Positions 33,633-42,260 of a DNA stretch of 64,000 bases are shown here, in pieces. Every line of letters begins with the position of its first letter. The first letter of the stretch is position 1. The stretch comes from DATJPY01 sp035506135. Lineage in GTDB: Bacteria > Myxococcota_A > UBA9160 > PR03. The DNA lies in the NCBI GenBank assembly GCA_035506135.1, contig DATJPY010000048.1, positions 15,487 through 79,486 of the forward strand. The letters are read 5' to 3'. A model generated the notes under the pieces. That model did not search any database. It saw only the letters and a list, made by a program, of their open reading frames with translations, and was not told the origin of the DNA. Both the position numbers and the translations under genes were made by a program.

Positions 33633-35483
33633 ATGTCACGCCTCGCGCCGTCCTTCCTCTCCGCCCTGCTGCTCGGGACTCTTGCGTGCTCACGCTCGCT
33701 CGTGCCTCCCGATCCGCCGCACACTGCGGACCCGACGTCGCTGCGCCAGCCGCCTGCGGGCTCGGTGGTCGGCTTCGTCGGCCGCTACGGAAGCCACGCC
33801 TGGCTCGGCGTCCCCTACGCGAAGCCGCCCGCGGGCGAGCGGCGCTGGCGCGCGCCCGAGCCGCTCGAGCCCTGGAGCGGGACGCGCGAGGCGCTGCACT
33901 TCGGTCCCCATTGCCCGCAGCTCGCCAGCCACTTCGGCGGCGTGAGCGACGTCGCGCCCGGGACGCCCACCGGCGACGAGGACTGCCTGTACCTCAACGT
34001 CTACGCGCCGCGCCTCGCGCCGACGGCGGTGCCGACGGGCGGCGCGCGGCTCCCGGTGATGGTGTGGATCCACGGCGGCGGCAACACCGTCGGCCTCGGT
34101 GACTTCTACGACGGCGGGAACCTGGCGGCCTCGCAGGACGTCGTGGTGGTGACGCTCAACTACCGGCTCGGACCCTTCGGCTGGTTCCGTCACGCATCGC
34201 TGAACGGGCCGGACGCCAGCCCCGCGGACCGCTCGGGCAACTACGGAACGCTCGACCTGGTGCGCGCGCTCGAGTGGGTACGAGACAACATCGCGGCCTT
34301 CGGCGGCGACCCGGGCGACGTCACCATCTTCGGCGAGTCGGCGGGCGGTCACAACGTCTACAGCCTGCTGCTGTCACCGTACGCGAGCGGCCTGTTCCAG
34401 CGCGCCATCGTCGAGAGCGGCGGTACCTGGATGACGCCGACGGCGCAGGCCGAGAACCTGACCGACGACCCGGTGCCCGGCCACCGGCGCTCCTCGGGCG
34501 AGGCGATCCTCGCGCTGCTCGTGAAGGACGGCAGCGCGCGCGACCGTGCCGACGCGAAGGCGAAGCTGGCCGCGATGTCGCCCGACGCCGTGGCGCGCTA
34601 CCTGCGCGGCAAGACGGCCTTCGAGCTGTTCTCGGTGTATGCGACCGACCGGGAGGAGCAGCTGATCCAGATGCCGCTCGTCTTCGCGGACGGCGCCGTG
34701 CTGCCGTCCGACGATCCGCTCGCGCACTTCGCGCGATCCGACGGCTGGAATCGCGTGCCGGTGATCATCGGCACCAACCGCGACGAGAACAAGCTCTTCC
34801 TCTCGGTGAACCCGCTCTACGTGAAGCGCTGGTTCGGGATCGTCCCGCGCGTCAAGGACCCGGACCTCTATCTGGCGACCGCCGACGCGATGAGCACGAT
34901 GTGGAAGGCGACCGGCGCGGACGGACCGGCGGCCGCGATGCGCAAGTCGAGCCCGGACGTGTACGTGTACCGCTTCGACTGGGACGAGGAGCCGACCCTG
35001 CTCGGCTTCGACGCCGCGAAGTTCGTCGGCGCGGGACACGGCCTCGAGATCCCCTTCGTGTTCGGCCACTGGGAGCTCGGTCCCGAGGGCGACGTGCTGT
35101 TCGGCGCGGCGAGCCGGGAGGGCCGCGAGGCGCTGTCCGCGCAGATGCGCTCGTACTGGACGCAGTTCGCTCGCACCGGCTCGCCGGGGCGCGGGCGCGC
35201 CGGCGACCTGACGGAGTGGACGGCGTGGGACCCCGCTCCGGGCGGGCACAAGTACGCAGTCCTCGACACGCCGGCGGGCGGCGGGGTGCGCATGGGCTCC
35301 GAGCCGATCGACGCGGCGCAGGTGATCGCCGCGATCGACGCCGACCCGCGGATTCGATCGCCGCGCGATCACTGCTGGGTGCTGCACGAGGCGCTGCGCT
35401 TCGACGAGGACGCGTACGCGAAGGCGGGCGGTGCGCGCTGCGCCGGCTATCCGTTCGACGCCTTCCCCTGGCCGAGGAGCTGA
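33633..35483 (+). CDS. Lipoprotein carboxylesterase, type B family
   Basis: 616 residues with AAGGAGGG before the ATG. N-terminal lipobox LGTLACS. Alpha/beta-hydrolase marks: EDCLYLNVYAP, oxyanion HGGGN, nucleophile elbow FGESAGGHNV (Ser), the acid residue in GTNRDENKLF, and the His in GAGHGLEIPFVFGHW. The triad is complete, so it should be active on carboxylic esters at the cell surface or periplasm. The substrate is unknown. Its stop is 4 nt before the zwf start. Confidence 0.9.
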   Translation: MSRLAPSFLSALLLGTLACSRSLVPPDPPHTADPTSLRQPPAGSVVGFVGRYGSHAWLGVPYAKPPAGERRWRAPEPLEPWSGTREALHFGPHCPQLASHFGGVSDVAPGTPTGDEDCLYLNVYAPRLAPTAVPTGGARLPVMVWIHGGGNTVGLGDFYDGGNLAASQDVVVVTLNYRLGPFGWFRHASLNGPDASPADRSGNYGTLDLVRALEWVRDNIAAFGGDPGDVTIFGESAGGHNVYSLLLSPYASGLFQRAIVESGGTWMTPTAQAENLTDDPVPGHRRSSGEAILALLVKDGSARDRADAKAKLAAMSPDAVARYLRGKTAFELFSVYATDREEQLIQMPLVFADGAVLPSDDPLAHFARSDGWNRVPVIIGTNRDENKLFLSVNPLYVKRWFGIVPRVKDPDLYLATADAMSTMWKATGADGPAAAMRKSSPDVYVYRFDWDEEPTLLGFDAAKFVGAGHGLEIPFVFGHWELGPEGDVLFGAASREGREALSAQMRSYWTQFARTGSPGRGRAGDLTEWTAWDPAPGGHKYAVLDTPAGGGVRMGSEPIDAAQVIAAIDADPRIRSPRDHCWVLHEALRFDEDAYAKAGGARCAGYPFDAFPWPRS

Positions 35484-35487
35484 TGCG

Positions 35488-36906
35488 ATGCGGGAGCGCT
35501 CCGACGCACTCGTGATCTTCGGGGCCACCGGCGACCTCGCGTTCAAGAAGATCTACCCGTCGCTCTACGCCATGGCCCGCCGCGGCACGCTCGACGTGCC
35601 CGTGGTCGGCGTCGGCCGCGAGTCGCTCAACGTCGACTGGCTGGTCGACCGCGCGCGCAAGAGCATCGAGGCGAGCGGCGCCCGCGTCGACGAGGCGGCC
35701 TTCGCGAAGCTGGCCCGCAGCTTCCGCTACGCGGGCGGCGACTACGGAGCGCGCCCGCTCTTCGAGACGCTGCGCAAGGTGCTCGGAGACGCCCATCGTC
35801 CGCTCTTCTACCTCGCCATCCCGCCGAGCGCGTTTCCGAGCACGATCCAGGGGCTCGCCGCCTCGCGCTGCGCGACGTCGGACCCCGACGGCGCGCGGAT
35901 CGTGGTCGAGAAGCCGTTCGGGCGCGACCTCGCCTCGGCGCGCGCGCTGAACCATACGCTGCACGAGGTCTTCGACGAGCGGTCGATCTTCCGCGTCGAC
36001 CACTTCCTCGGCAAGGAGCCGGTGCTGAACCTGCTCTACTTCCGCTTCGCCAACTCGTTCTTGGAGCCGATCTGGAACCGACACCACGTCGCTCACGTGC
36101 AGGTCACCATGGCGGAGAGCTTCGGCGTCCAGGGGCGCGGGAAGTTCTACGAGGAGGTGGGCGCGATCCGCGACGTGGTCCAGAACCACCTGCTCCAGGT
36201 GGTGGCCCTGCTGGCGATGGAGCCGCCGACCAGCGGGATCGCCGATGCGGTGCGCGACGAGAAGGTGAAGGTGTTCAAGGCGATCCATCCGCTCTCCCCG
36301 GATCACCTGGTGCGCGGCCAGCTCCTCGGCTACCGGAACGAGGCGGGCGTCGCGCCGGAGTCGAACGTCGAGACCTACGCGGCGCTCGAGCTCGAGATCG
36401 ACTCGTGGCGCTGGGCCGGCGTGCCCTTCCTGATCCGCACCGGAAAGAGCCTGCCGGTCACGGCGACCGAGGTGCGCGTCACGCTGCAGCGCCCGCCGCA
36501 GCACGTCTTCGCAGGGATCGAGCTGGAGCGGGGTGCGCCGAACTACTTCCGCTTCCGGCTCGGCGGCGAGGGTGAGATCGCGCTCGGCGCGCGCACTCGC
36601 GAGCCCGGCGACGATTCGCCCGATGGGATCGCGGGCGAGGCGGTCGAGCTGTTCGTGTGCTCGAACCGCGGCGAGGGCCAGGAGCCGTACGAGAGGCTGC
36701 TGGGCGACGCCATGCTCGGCGATCCCACCCTGTTCGCGCGCCAGGACGAGGTCGAGGAGGCGTGGCGCATCGTCGATCCGCTGCTCGGCCAGCCGACGCC
36801 CGTGCATCCGTACGAGCCGGGGAGCTGGGGACCGCGCCAGGCCGACGCGCTCGCTGCGCCCTCGGGCGGCTGGGTGGCGCCCGGTCCCGCGCGGGTGTGC
36901 ATCTGA
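35488..36906 (+). CDS. zwf: Glucose-6-phosphate 1-dehydrogenase
   Basis: First step of the oxidative pentose-phosphate pathway, giving NADPH. 472 residues from the ATG at 35488, with GAGGAG 8 nt upstream. Cofactor motif IFGATGDLAFKKIYPSLY; catalytic block RVDHFLGKEPVLNLLYFRFAN with the substrate-binding His and Lys; VVEKPFGRDLASA between. Complete. It leads an overlapping zwf-pgl-oxidoreductase run, consistent with NADPH supply for the P450 and other oxygenases nearby. Confidence 0.95.
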   Translation: MRERSDALVIFGATGDLAFKKIYPSLYAMARRGTLDVPVVGVGRESLNVDWLVDRARKSIEASGARVDEAAFAKLARSFRYAGGDYGARPLFETLRKVLGDAHRPLFYLAIPPSAFPSTIQGLAASRCATSDPDGARIVVEKPFGRDLASARALNHTLHEVFDERSIFRVDHFLGKEPVLNLLYFRFANSFLEPIWNRHHVAHVQVTMAESFGVQGRGKFYEEVGAIRDVVQNHLLQVVALLAMEPPTSGIADAVRDEKVKVFKAIHPLSPDHLVRGQLLGYRNEAGVAPESNVETYAALELEIDSWRWAGVPFLIRTGKSLPVTATEVRVTLQRPPQHVFAGIELERGAPNYFRFRLGGEGEIALGARTREPGDDSPDGIAGEAVELFVCSNRGEGQEPYERLLGDAMLGDPTLFARQDEVEEAWRIVDPLLGQPTPVHPYEPGSWGPRQADALAAPSGGWVAPGPARVCI

Positions 36907-37592
36907 AGCTCGAGGTGCTGGACGACGCCGATGCCGTCGCGCGGCGCGGCGCAGCGCAGGTGGCCGAGTGCGCGCGCGAGGCCGTGCGCGCGCGCGGGCG
37001 GTTCCTCTTCGCCGTGAGCGGCGGGCACACGCCGTGGGCGATGCTCGCGATGCTCGCCGCCGAGGACGTGCCGTGGGAGCACCTCGAGCTGTTCCAGATC
37101 GACGAGCGCGTGGCGCCCGCGGGCGACCCGGACCGCAACTGGACGCAGCTCGCGAAGAGCCTTCTCGGGCGCGTCTCGCTCGCGCCGGAGCGCCTGCACC
37201 CGATGCCGGTCGAGGACGCAGACCTCGAGGCTGCGGCGTCGCGCTACGCGGCGGCGCTGGCGCGTGCCGGCGGTGCGCCTCCGGTCCTCGATCTCGCGCA
37301 TCTGGGACTCGGACCGGACGGCCACACCGCGTCGCTCGTACCGGGCGATCCCGTGCTCGACGTGCAGGGCGCCGACGTCGCGCTCGCGGGGCCCTACCAG
37401 GGGCGCCGGCGCATGACCCTCACCTTCCCGGCGCTCGACCGCGCGCGCTCCGTGCTCTGGCTGGTGACGGGTGCGGACAAGCGCGAGATGCTCCCGCGTC
37501 TGCTGCACGGCGACCGGTCGATCCCGGCCGGACGCGTGCGACAGGACGCCGCGCTCCTGCTGGCGGATCGGGCGGCCGCAGGACCGGCGTGA
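36897..37592 (+). CDS. pgl: 6-phosphogluconolactonase
   Basis: Hydrolyses 6-phosphogluconolactone, the product of Zwf. 231 residues from a GTG that overlaps the zwf stop by 10 nt. Family marks: FAVSGGHTPWAML, LFQIDERVAP with the conserved DER, DRNWTQL, and LGLGPDGHTASLVPG. Placement directly after zwf confirms the role. Confidence 0.92.
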   Translation: MHLKLEVLDDADAVARRGAAQVAECAREAVRARGRFLFAVSGGHTPWAMLAMLAAEDVPWEHLELFQIDERVAPAGDPDRNWTQLAKSLLGRVSLAPERLHPMPVEDADLEAAASRYAAALARAGGAPPVLDLAHLGLGPDGHTASLVPGDPVLDVQGADVALAGPYQGRRRMTLTFPALDRARSVLWLVTGADKREMLPRLLHGDRSIPAGRVRQDAALLLADRAAAGPA

Positions 37593-38506
37593 GGGCGGTG
37601 CACCTGCGCGCGCACGCGGGCCCCGAGCTGTTCGTCGAGGAGGCTCCGGCACCGCGTCCGGGGCGCGGTGAGGTGCTGGTCGATGTACACGCCGCCGGCG
37701 TCACGCCGAGCGAGCTCGCCTGGCAGCCGACCCGGACCGCCCGCGAGGGCACGCCACGCGCGCTGCCGCTGATCCCCGGCCACGAGTTCTCGGGCGTGGT
37801 GGTCGAGGCCGGCGCCGGCGCGGACCTCGCCGCGGGCGACGCGGTCTACGGCGTGAACGATTGGTATCGCGACGGCGCGCAGGCGGAGCTCTGCGTCGCG
37901 CGCGCCGCCGATCTGGCCCCGAAGCCCGCGACTCTCGATCACGCGACCGCGTCCGTGGTGCCGATCTCGGCGCTCACCGCCTGGCAGGGGCTCTTCGTGC
38001 GCGGCCTGCTCGGCGCCGGACAGCTCGCGCTCATCCACGGCGGCGCAGGCGCGGTCGGGGGCTTCGCGGTGCAGCTCGCGCGCTGGCGCGGCGCGCGGGT
38101 CGCCGCGACTGTCTCGGCCGCCGACCTGGACTTCGTTCGCGCGCTCGGCGCGACCCTCGCGATCGATCACCGCGTGGCGCGCTTCGAGGACGAGGTGCGC
38201 AGCGTGGACGTGGTCCTCGACACGGTGGGCGGCGACGCGCTGGCCCGCTCGCGCGCGGTGCTCGCGCCGGGAGGGAGGCTCGTCACGGTCGCCGCGTCGA
38301 GCGAGCGCGCGAGCGATGCGCGCGAGGCCTTCTTCATCGTCGAGCCGAGCCGGGCGCAGCTCGTGGATATCGGCAAGCTGATCGACGCCGGCTCGCTGCG
38401 CCCGCAGCTCGCGGGCGTGCATCCGCTCGAGGAAGCGGTCCCCGCCTGGCAGCGCGCGCGGCGCGGCGGCCTCCGCGGCAAGCTCGCCCTGCGCATGCAC
38501 GAGTGA
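37589..38506 (+). CDS. NADP-dependent MDR-family oxidoreductase (quinone-reductase-like)
   Basis: 305 residues; GTG overlaps the pgl stop (GTGA). No catalytic Zn ligands, so the zinc-independent branch. Marks: IPGHEFSGVVVEAGAG, IHGGAGAVGGFAVQLARWRG for NADP binding, VDVVLDTVGGDALARS, and the C-terminal LRGKLALRM. Likely reduces enones or quinones. Translational coupling to zwf and pgl suggests use of the NADPH they generate. Confidence 0.88.
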   Translation: MRAVHLRAHAGPELFVEEAPAPRPGRGEVLVDVHAAGVTPSELAWQPTRTAREGTPRALPLIPGHEFSGVVVEAGAGADLAAGDAVYGVNDWYRDGAQAELCVARAADLAPKPATLDHATASVVPISALTAWQGLFVRGLLGAGQLALIHGGAGAVGGFAVQLARWRGARVAATVSAADLDFVRALGATLAIDHRVARFEDEVRSVDVVLDTVGGDALARSRAVLAPGGRLVTVAASSERASDAREAFFIVEPSRAQLVDIGKLIDAGSLRPQLAGVHPLEEAVPAWQRARRGGLRGKLALRMHE

Positions 38507-38555
38507 GCGCAGCCGCCGGTTGACGGGAGCCGCCGCGCGAGTGCATGCTCGGGGC

Positions 38556-39119
38556 GTGCGCGAGCACCGCTACACGCTGGACCTGCCCCATTCGGTCGAT
38601 CGCCTCTGGGCGCTGATGCAGGACTACCCGCGCTGGACGGAGTACGCGCCGATGGTGGTTCGCGTCGAGGTGCTGCATCCCGGCGACGCGCGCGGCAACG
38701 GCCTCCTCCGGCGCGTGATCTACAAGATGCCGTTCGGCCGCGTCGGCAGCGCGCTCGAGCTGGTGACCGACGTCGTGAGCCCGAGCGAAGCGAGGGCGAC
38801 GAACGGGCTCGCGGGCGAGCCGCAGGCGAGCGAAGCGAGGGCGACGAACGGCGCGGACCGCGAGCGGTGGTGCGGCTACACCTATACGATGATCAGCCGC
38901 GCGACGGGGAACGACCAGACCGGCCGCGTGCGCCTCGAGCCGGTCGGCCCGCGGCAGACGCGCCTCCACTTCGAGGAGCGCTACCACGTCGTCTCCGCGC
39001 CCTGGCGCTGGTTCGAGGGGCCGATCTACCGCTTCATCAACCGCCAGAACGAGGCCTCGATGCGCAGCCTCTCCACCTGGCTGTCCGGCCACCCGGAGTA
39101 CCGGCCCGAGCTCTCCTGA
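38556..39119 (+). CDS. SRPBCC-family protein carrying a repeat insertion
   Basis: 187 residues from the GTG at 38556 (GTG 38541 or TTG 38520 are alternatives). START/SRPBCC marks: EHRYTLDLPHSVDRLWALMQ, DYPRWTEYAP, and a C-terminal helix ending RSLSTWLSG. The fold binds hydrophobic ligands. Between the strand LELVTDVV and ERWCGYTY lies an insert in which SEARATNG occurs twice, 15 codons apart; the DNA is the dispersed repeat. It likely forms a surface loop. The stop lies 1 nt before the next P450. Confidence 0.75.
   Translation: MREHRYTLDLPHSVDRLWALMQDYPRWTEYAPMVVRVEVLHPGDARGNGLLRRVIYKMPFGRVGSALELVTDVVSPSEARATNGLAGEPQASEARATNGADRERWCGYTYTMISRATGNDQTGRVRLEPVGPRQTRLHFEERYHVVSAPWRWFEGPIYRFINRQNEASMRSLSTWLSGHPEYRPELS
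38783..38851 (+). repeat. Dispersed repeat copies 6 and 7, in frame within a gene
   Basis: A 24-nt direct repeat (38783-38806 and 38828-38851; GAGCGAAGCGAGGGCGACGA plus ACGG) spaced 45 nt start to start. Between them is GCGAGCCGCAGGC, which matches copy 2. The insertion keeps the frame. Confidence 0.75.
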
Positions 39120-39120
39120 G

Positions 39121-40368
39121 ATGGAGCTCGCCGACGTCGACCTCGTCGACCTCGACCGCTTCGCCGCGGGCTTCCCGCACGAGACCTTCGACTTCCTCCG
39201 CCGACACGCTCCGGTGTGGTGGCATCCGCCGAGCCCGAAGGCGCCGGGTGGCGAGGGCTTCTGGGTCGTCTCGCGCCACGCGGACGTGCTCGCGGTGCTG
39301 CGCGACCCGGCGACCTTCTCCTCCGAGGGCGGCGGCAGCCGCAGTGGCGGCGGCACCACGCTCGACGACCTGCCGCGCGGCATCGGGCCGGGCGCGATGC
39401 TCAACATGATGGATCCGCCGCGTCACGACGCGATCCGCCTCCTCGTCAACAAGGGGATGAAGCCGAGCACGATCGCGAAGCTCGAGGACGGGCTGCGCGC
39501 GCGCACGCGCGCCATCCTGGACGACGTCGTGCCGCGCGGCAACTGCGACTTCCTGCGCGAGGTCGCGGCCGAGCTGCCGCTCCAGGTGACCGCGGGCCTG
39601 TTCGGCGTTCCCCAGGACGACCGCCACAAGATCTTCGAGTGGACCACGGCTTTCGTCGACTACGCGGATCGCGACCTCGGGCAGTCGAGCGCGCGGCTCG
39701 CCCGGGCCGCCGCCGAGCTCGCGGCCTACGGCGGCGAGCTGATCGCCGCCAAGCGCGAGCGGCCGGGCGACGACATGCTCTCGATCGCGATCCACGCCGA
39801 GATGCCCGAGGCGCCCGGGCGGCCCCGCCGCCTCGAGGACCGCGAGCTGCTGGCGTTCCTGTCGCTGCTGCTCGTGGCCGGCGCCGAGACCACGCGCAAT
39901 GCGATCGCGGGCGGTCTCCTCGCGCTGATCGAGCGGCCCGAGTCGATGGCCGCCCTGCGCGCGGAGCGCGCGCTGCTCGGGACCTCCGTCGAGGAGATCC
40001 TGCGCTGGACCGCGCCGACCGCCTACAACCGCCGCACCGCCACGCGCGACGTCGAGCTCGGCGGGCAGAAGCTGCGCGCGGGAGACAAGGTCACGCACTG
40101 GTACCCGTCGGCGAACCGCGACGAGGCGGTGTTCGCCGACCCCGCGCGCTTCGACGTCCGCCGCGATCCCAACCCGCACCTCTCGTTCGGCCACGGCGTG
40201 CACCACTGCCTGGGGGCGAGCCTCGCGCGGAGCGAGATCCGCATCGCGCTCGAGGAGCTCTTCGCTCGCGTCGACTCGATCGAGCTCGACGGCCCGGTCG
40301 AGTGGGCGCGGAGCAACAAGCACACGGGCATCCGCAGGATGCCGGTTCGCTGGCGCGCGTGCTCGTGA
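39121..40368 (+). CDS. Cytochrome P450 (third)
   Basis: 415 residues. ATG directly after the previous stop. I-helix AGAETTRNA (about 253-261), EEILRW, and heme loop SFGHGVHHCLGASLARSE with ligand Cys 363. YPSANRDEAVFADPARFDV is the family block shared with the P450 at 26275, so both probably belong to the CYP125/CYP142-like clade. Likely translated together with the SRPBCC protein, which may hand it a lipid substrate. Confidence 0.93.
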   Translation: MELADVDLVDLDRFAAGFPHETFDFLRRHAPVWWHPPSPKAPGGEGFWVVSRHADVLAVLRDPATFSSEGGGSRSGGGTTLDDLPRGIGPGAMLNMMDPPRHDAIRLLVNKGMKPSTIAKLEDGLRARTRAILDDVVPRGNCDFLREVAAELPLQVTAGLFGVPQDDRHKIFEWTTAFVDYADRDLGQSSARLARAAAELAAYGGELIAAKRERPGDDMLSIAIHAEMPEAPGRPRRLEDRELLAFLSLLLVAGAETTRNAIAGGLLALIERPESMAALRAERALLGTSVEEILRWTAPTAYNRRTATRDVELGGQKLRAGDKVTHWYPSANRDEAVFADPARFDVRRDPNPHLSFGHGVHHCLGASLARSEIRIALEELFARVDSIELDGPVEWARSNKHTGIRRMPVRWRACS

Positions 40369-40405
40369 GCGGACGTTCACCCCATCGCGGGCTATCGTCG
40401 CGTCC

Positions 40406-40711
40406 ATGGCCGCCTTCATCGCGATGAACCACTTCCAGGTCGATCCGGCGCGCGGCGCGGAGTTCGAGGCGCTTTGGAAGCAGCGCGAGACCTACCTCGC
40501 GGAGGTGCCCGGCTTCGTGCGCTTCGCCCTGATGCGGGGGGACGAGCCCGGCCACTACGCCTCGCACACGACGTGGCAGAGCCGCGCCGCCTTCGAGGCG
40601 TGGACGCGCTCCGACGCCTTCAAGAAGGCGCACGCGCAGGCGCGCATGCCGTCCGGGCTGCTGGTGGGGCACCCGAAGCTCGCCACCTGGGAGGCGGTGC
40701 TCGAGGCCTAG
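40406..40711 (+). CDS. Antibiotic-biosynthesis-monooxygenase (ABM) domain protein
   Basis: 101 residues, a single ferredoxin-like ABM domain: FIAMNHFQVDPARGAEFEAL, YLAEVPGFVRFALMRG, and HYASHTTWQSRAAFEAWTRS. The group includes IsdG/HmoB heme-degrading enzymes and small quinone-forming oxygenases. TATCGT lies 7 nt before the ATG. It converges on the acyl-CoA ligase: the two TAG stops share the palindrome CTAG. Confidence 0.85.
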   Translation: MAAFIAMNHFQVDPARGAEFEALWKQRETYLAEVPGFVRFALMRGDEPGHYASHTTWQSRAAFEAWTRSDAFKKAHAQARMPSGLLVGHPKLATWEAVLEA

Positions 40712-42249
40712 ATCGCGCGCTCGCGCCCGGCCCAGTACGGCTCGCGCAGCCGCCGCTTGTAGAGCTTCCCGTTCGGATCGCGCGGCAGCGCGTCGCTGAA
40801 GTCGATCGAGCGCGGGCACTTGTAGCGCGCCAGATGCGCTGCGCAGTGCGCCAGCAGCGCTCGCTCGAGCTCGGGCCCGGCGCGCACGCCGGGAGCAGGC
40901 TCGATCACCGCCTTCACCGCCTCGCCCCAGTCGTCGTCGGGGATGCCGAAGACCGCGGCGTCGCCGACCGACGGGTGCGCCAGCAGCGCCGCCTCCACCT
41001 CGGCCGGATAGATGTTGACGCCGCCCGAGATGATCATGTCGATCTTGCGATCGCACAGGAAGAGGTAGCCCTCCGGATCGAGCCATCCGACGTCGCCGAC
41101 GGTGAAGAAGTCGCCGACCCGGTTCTCGTCCGTCTTGCGCTCGTCGCCCTTGTAGCGGAAGTCCTGGATCAGCTTCAGGTACACCGTTCCGGTGCGGCCC
41201 GGGGGACAGTCGCGGCCCTGATCGTCGAGGATGCGGATCGCGGCGCCTTCCCAGGGCCGGCCGACGGTGCCCGGGCGCTCGAGCCACTCCCGCGGCGTCG
41301 CGAGCGTGCCGCCGCCCTCGGTCGCGCCGTAGTACTCGTACAGCACGGGTCCCAGCCACTCCATCGCGCGGCGCTTGAGCTCCACCGGGCACGGCGCCGC
41401 GGCGTGCAGCACGTGGCGCAGCGACGTGACGTCGTAGCGCGCGCGCGTCTCGGGCGGGAGCAGCAGCAGGCGGTGGATCTGGGTCGGAACCACGTGCGTG
41501 ATGGTGACGCGGTGCCGCTCGATCAGCGCGAGGGCGCGCTCGGCGTCCCACGAGCCCATCAGCACGACCGGGTGCTCGAACTGCAGCGAGAACCAGCTGA
41601 AGGCGAGCGGCGCCGTGTGGTACATCGGCGACGTGGTGAGGTGCACGTGGCCCGCGCGCGGCTCGATGCCGAAGCGGCCGAGGTGGCTCGCGAGCATCGG
41701 CGCCATCACGTCGGGATCGATGGGATGGAGCTGGCGCGCGACGCCGCGCGGCCGCCCCGTGGTGCCCGACGTGTACTGCAGGAACTGACCGGCGGTGCGC
41801 TCGGTCGGCCGCCCGTCGGGCTGTCCGTCGAGGAGCTCCTGCCACGGGACGAAGCCCGGTACCGCGCCCACCGACACGCGAAGCGGAACGCGTGCCTCCT
41901 CGGCGGCGGCGGCGGCCGTCTCCGCGTAGCCGGCATCGGCGCAGAACGCCCGCGCACCCGAGTCGGCGAGGATGTAGGCGATCTCGCCGGCCGTCAGGTT
42001 GGTGTTGATCGGGGTGAACTGCAGGCCCGCCTGCATCGCGGCGGCGAGCAGCTCCACGATCGGCACCCCGTTCGGCAGTAGCGCCGCGACCGCGTCGCCG
42101 GTCGCGACGCCGCGCGCGCGCAGCGCGTGCACCAGGCGGTTGCAGTCCGCGAGGAGCTCGCCGGCGCGCAGCGCGCGTCCAGCGGGATCGATCAGCGCGA
42201 CGCGGTCGGGCTCGGCCTCGGCGGCGCGCCAGAAGCCCGGGATTGCCAC
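40708..42249 (-). CDS. Acyl-CoA synthetase (AMP-forming)
   Basis: Activates a carboxylic acid to its CoA thioester with ATP. 513 residues from a GTG with GAGGGG 7 nt upstream. Motifs: FLQYTSGTTGRPRGVA (P-loop), YEYYGATEGGG, GDVGWLDPEGYLFLCDRKID, IISGGVNIYPAEVE and the C-terminal catalytic Lys in DPNGKLYKRRL. The conserved P-loop Lys is Arg here (PRG). Downstream in a thiolase, amidohydrolase, ligase cluster, so it may activate a steroid, aromatic or branched acid. Confidence 0.9.
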   Translation of the reverse strand: MAIPGFWRAAEAEPDRVALIDPAGRALRAGELLADCNRLVHALRARGVATGDAVAALLPNGVPIVELLAAAMQAGLQFTPINTNLTAGEIAYILADSGARAFCADAGYAETAAAAAEEARVPLRVSVGAVPGFVPWQELLDGQPDGRPTERTAGQFLQYTSGTTGRPRGVARQLHPIDPDVMAPMLASHLGRFGIEPRAGHVHLTTSPMYHTAPLAFSWFSLQFEHPVVLMGSWDAERALALIERHRVTITHVVPTQIHRLLLLPPETRARYDVTSLRHVLHAAAPCPVELKRRAMEWLGPVLYEYYGATEGGGTLATPREWLERPGTVGRPWEGAAIRILDDQGRDCPPGRTGTVYLKLIQDFRYKGDERKTDENRVGDFFTVGDVGWLDPEGYLFLCDRKIDMIISGGVNIYPAEVEAALLAHPSVGDAAVFGIPDDDWGEAVKAVIEPAPGVRAGPELERALLAHCAAHLARYKCPRSIDFSDALPRDPNGKLYKRRLREPYWAGRERAI

Positions 42250-42260
42250 CGCATCGCCCC

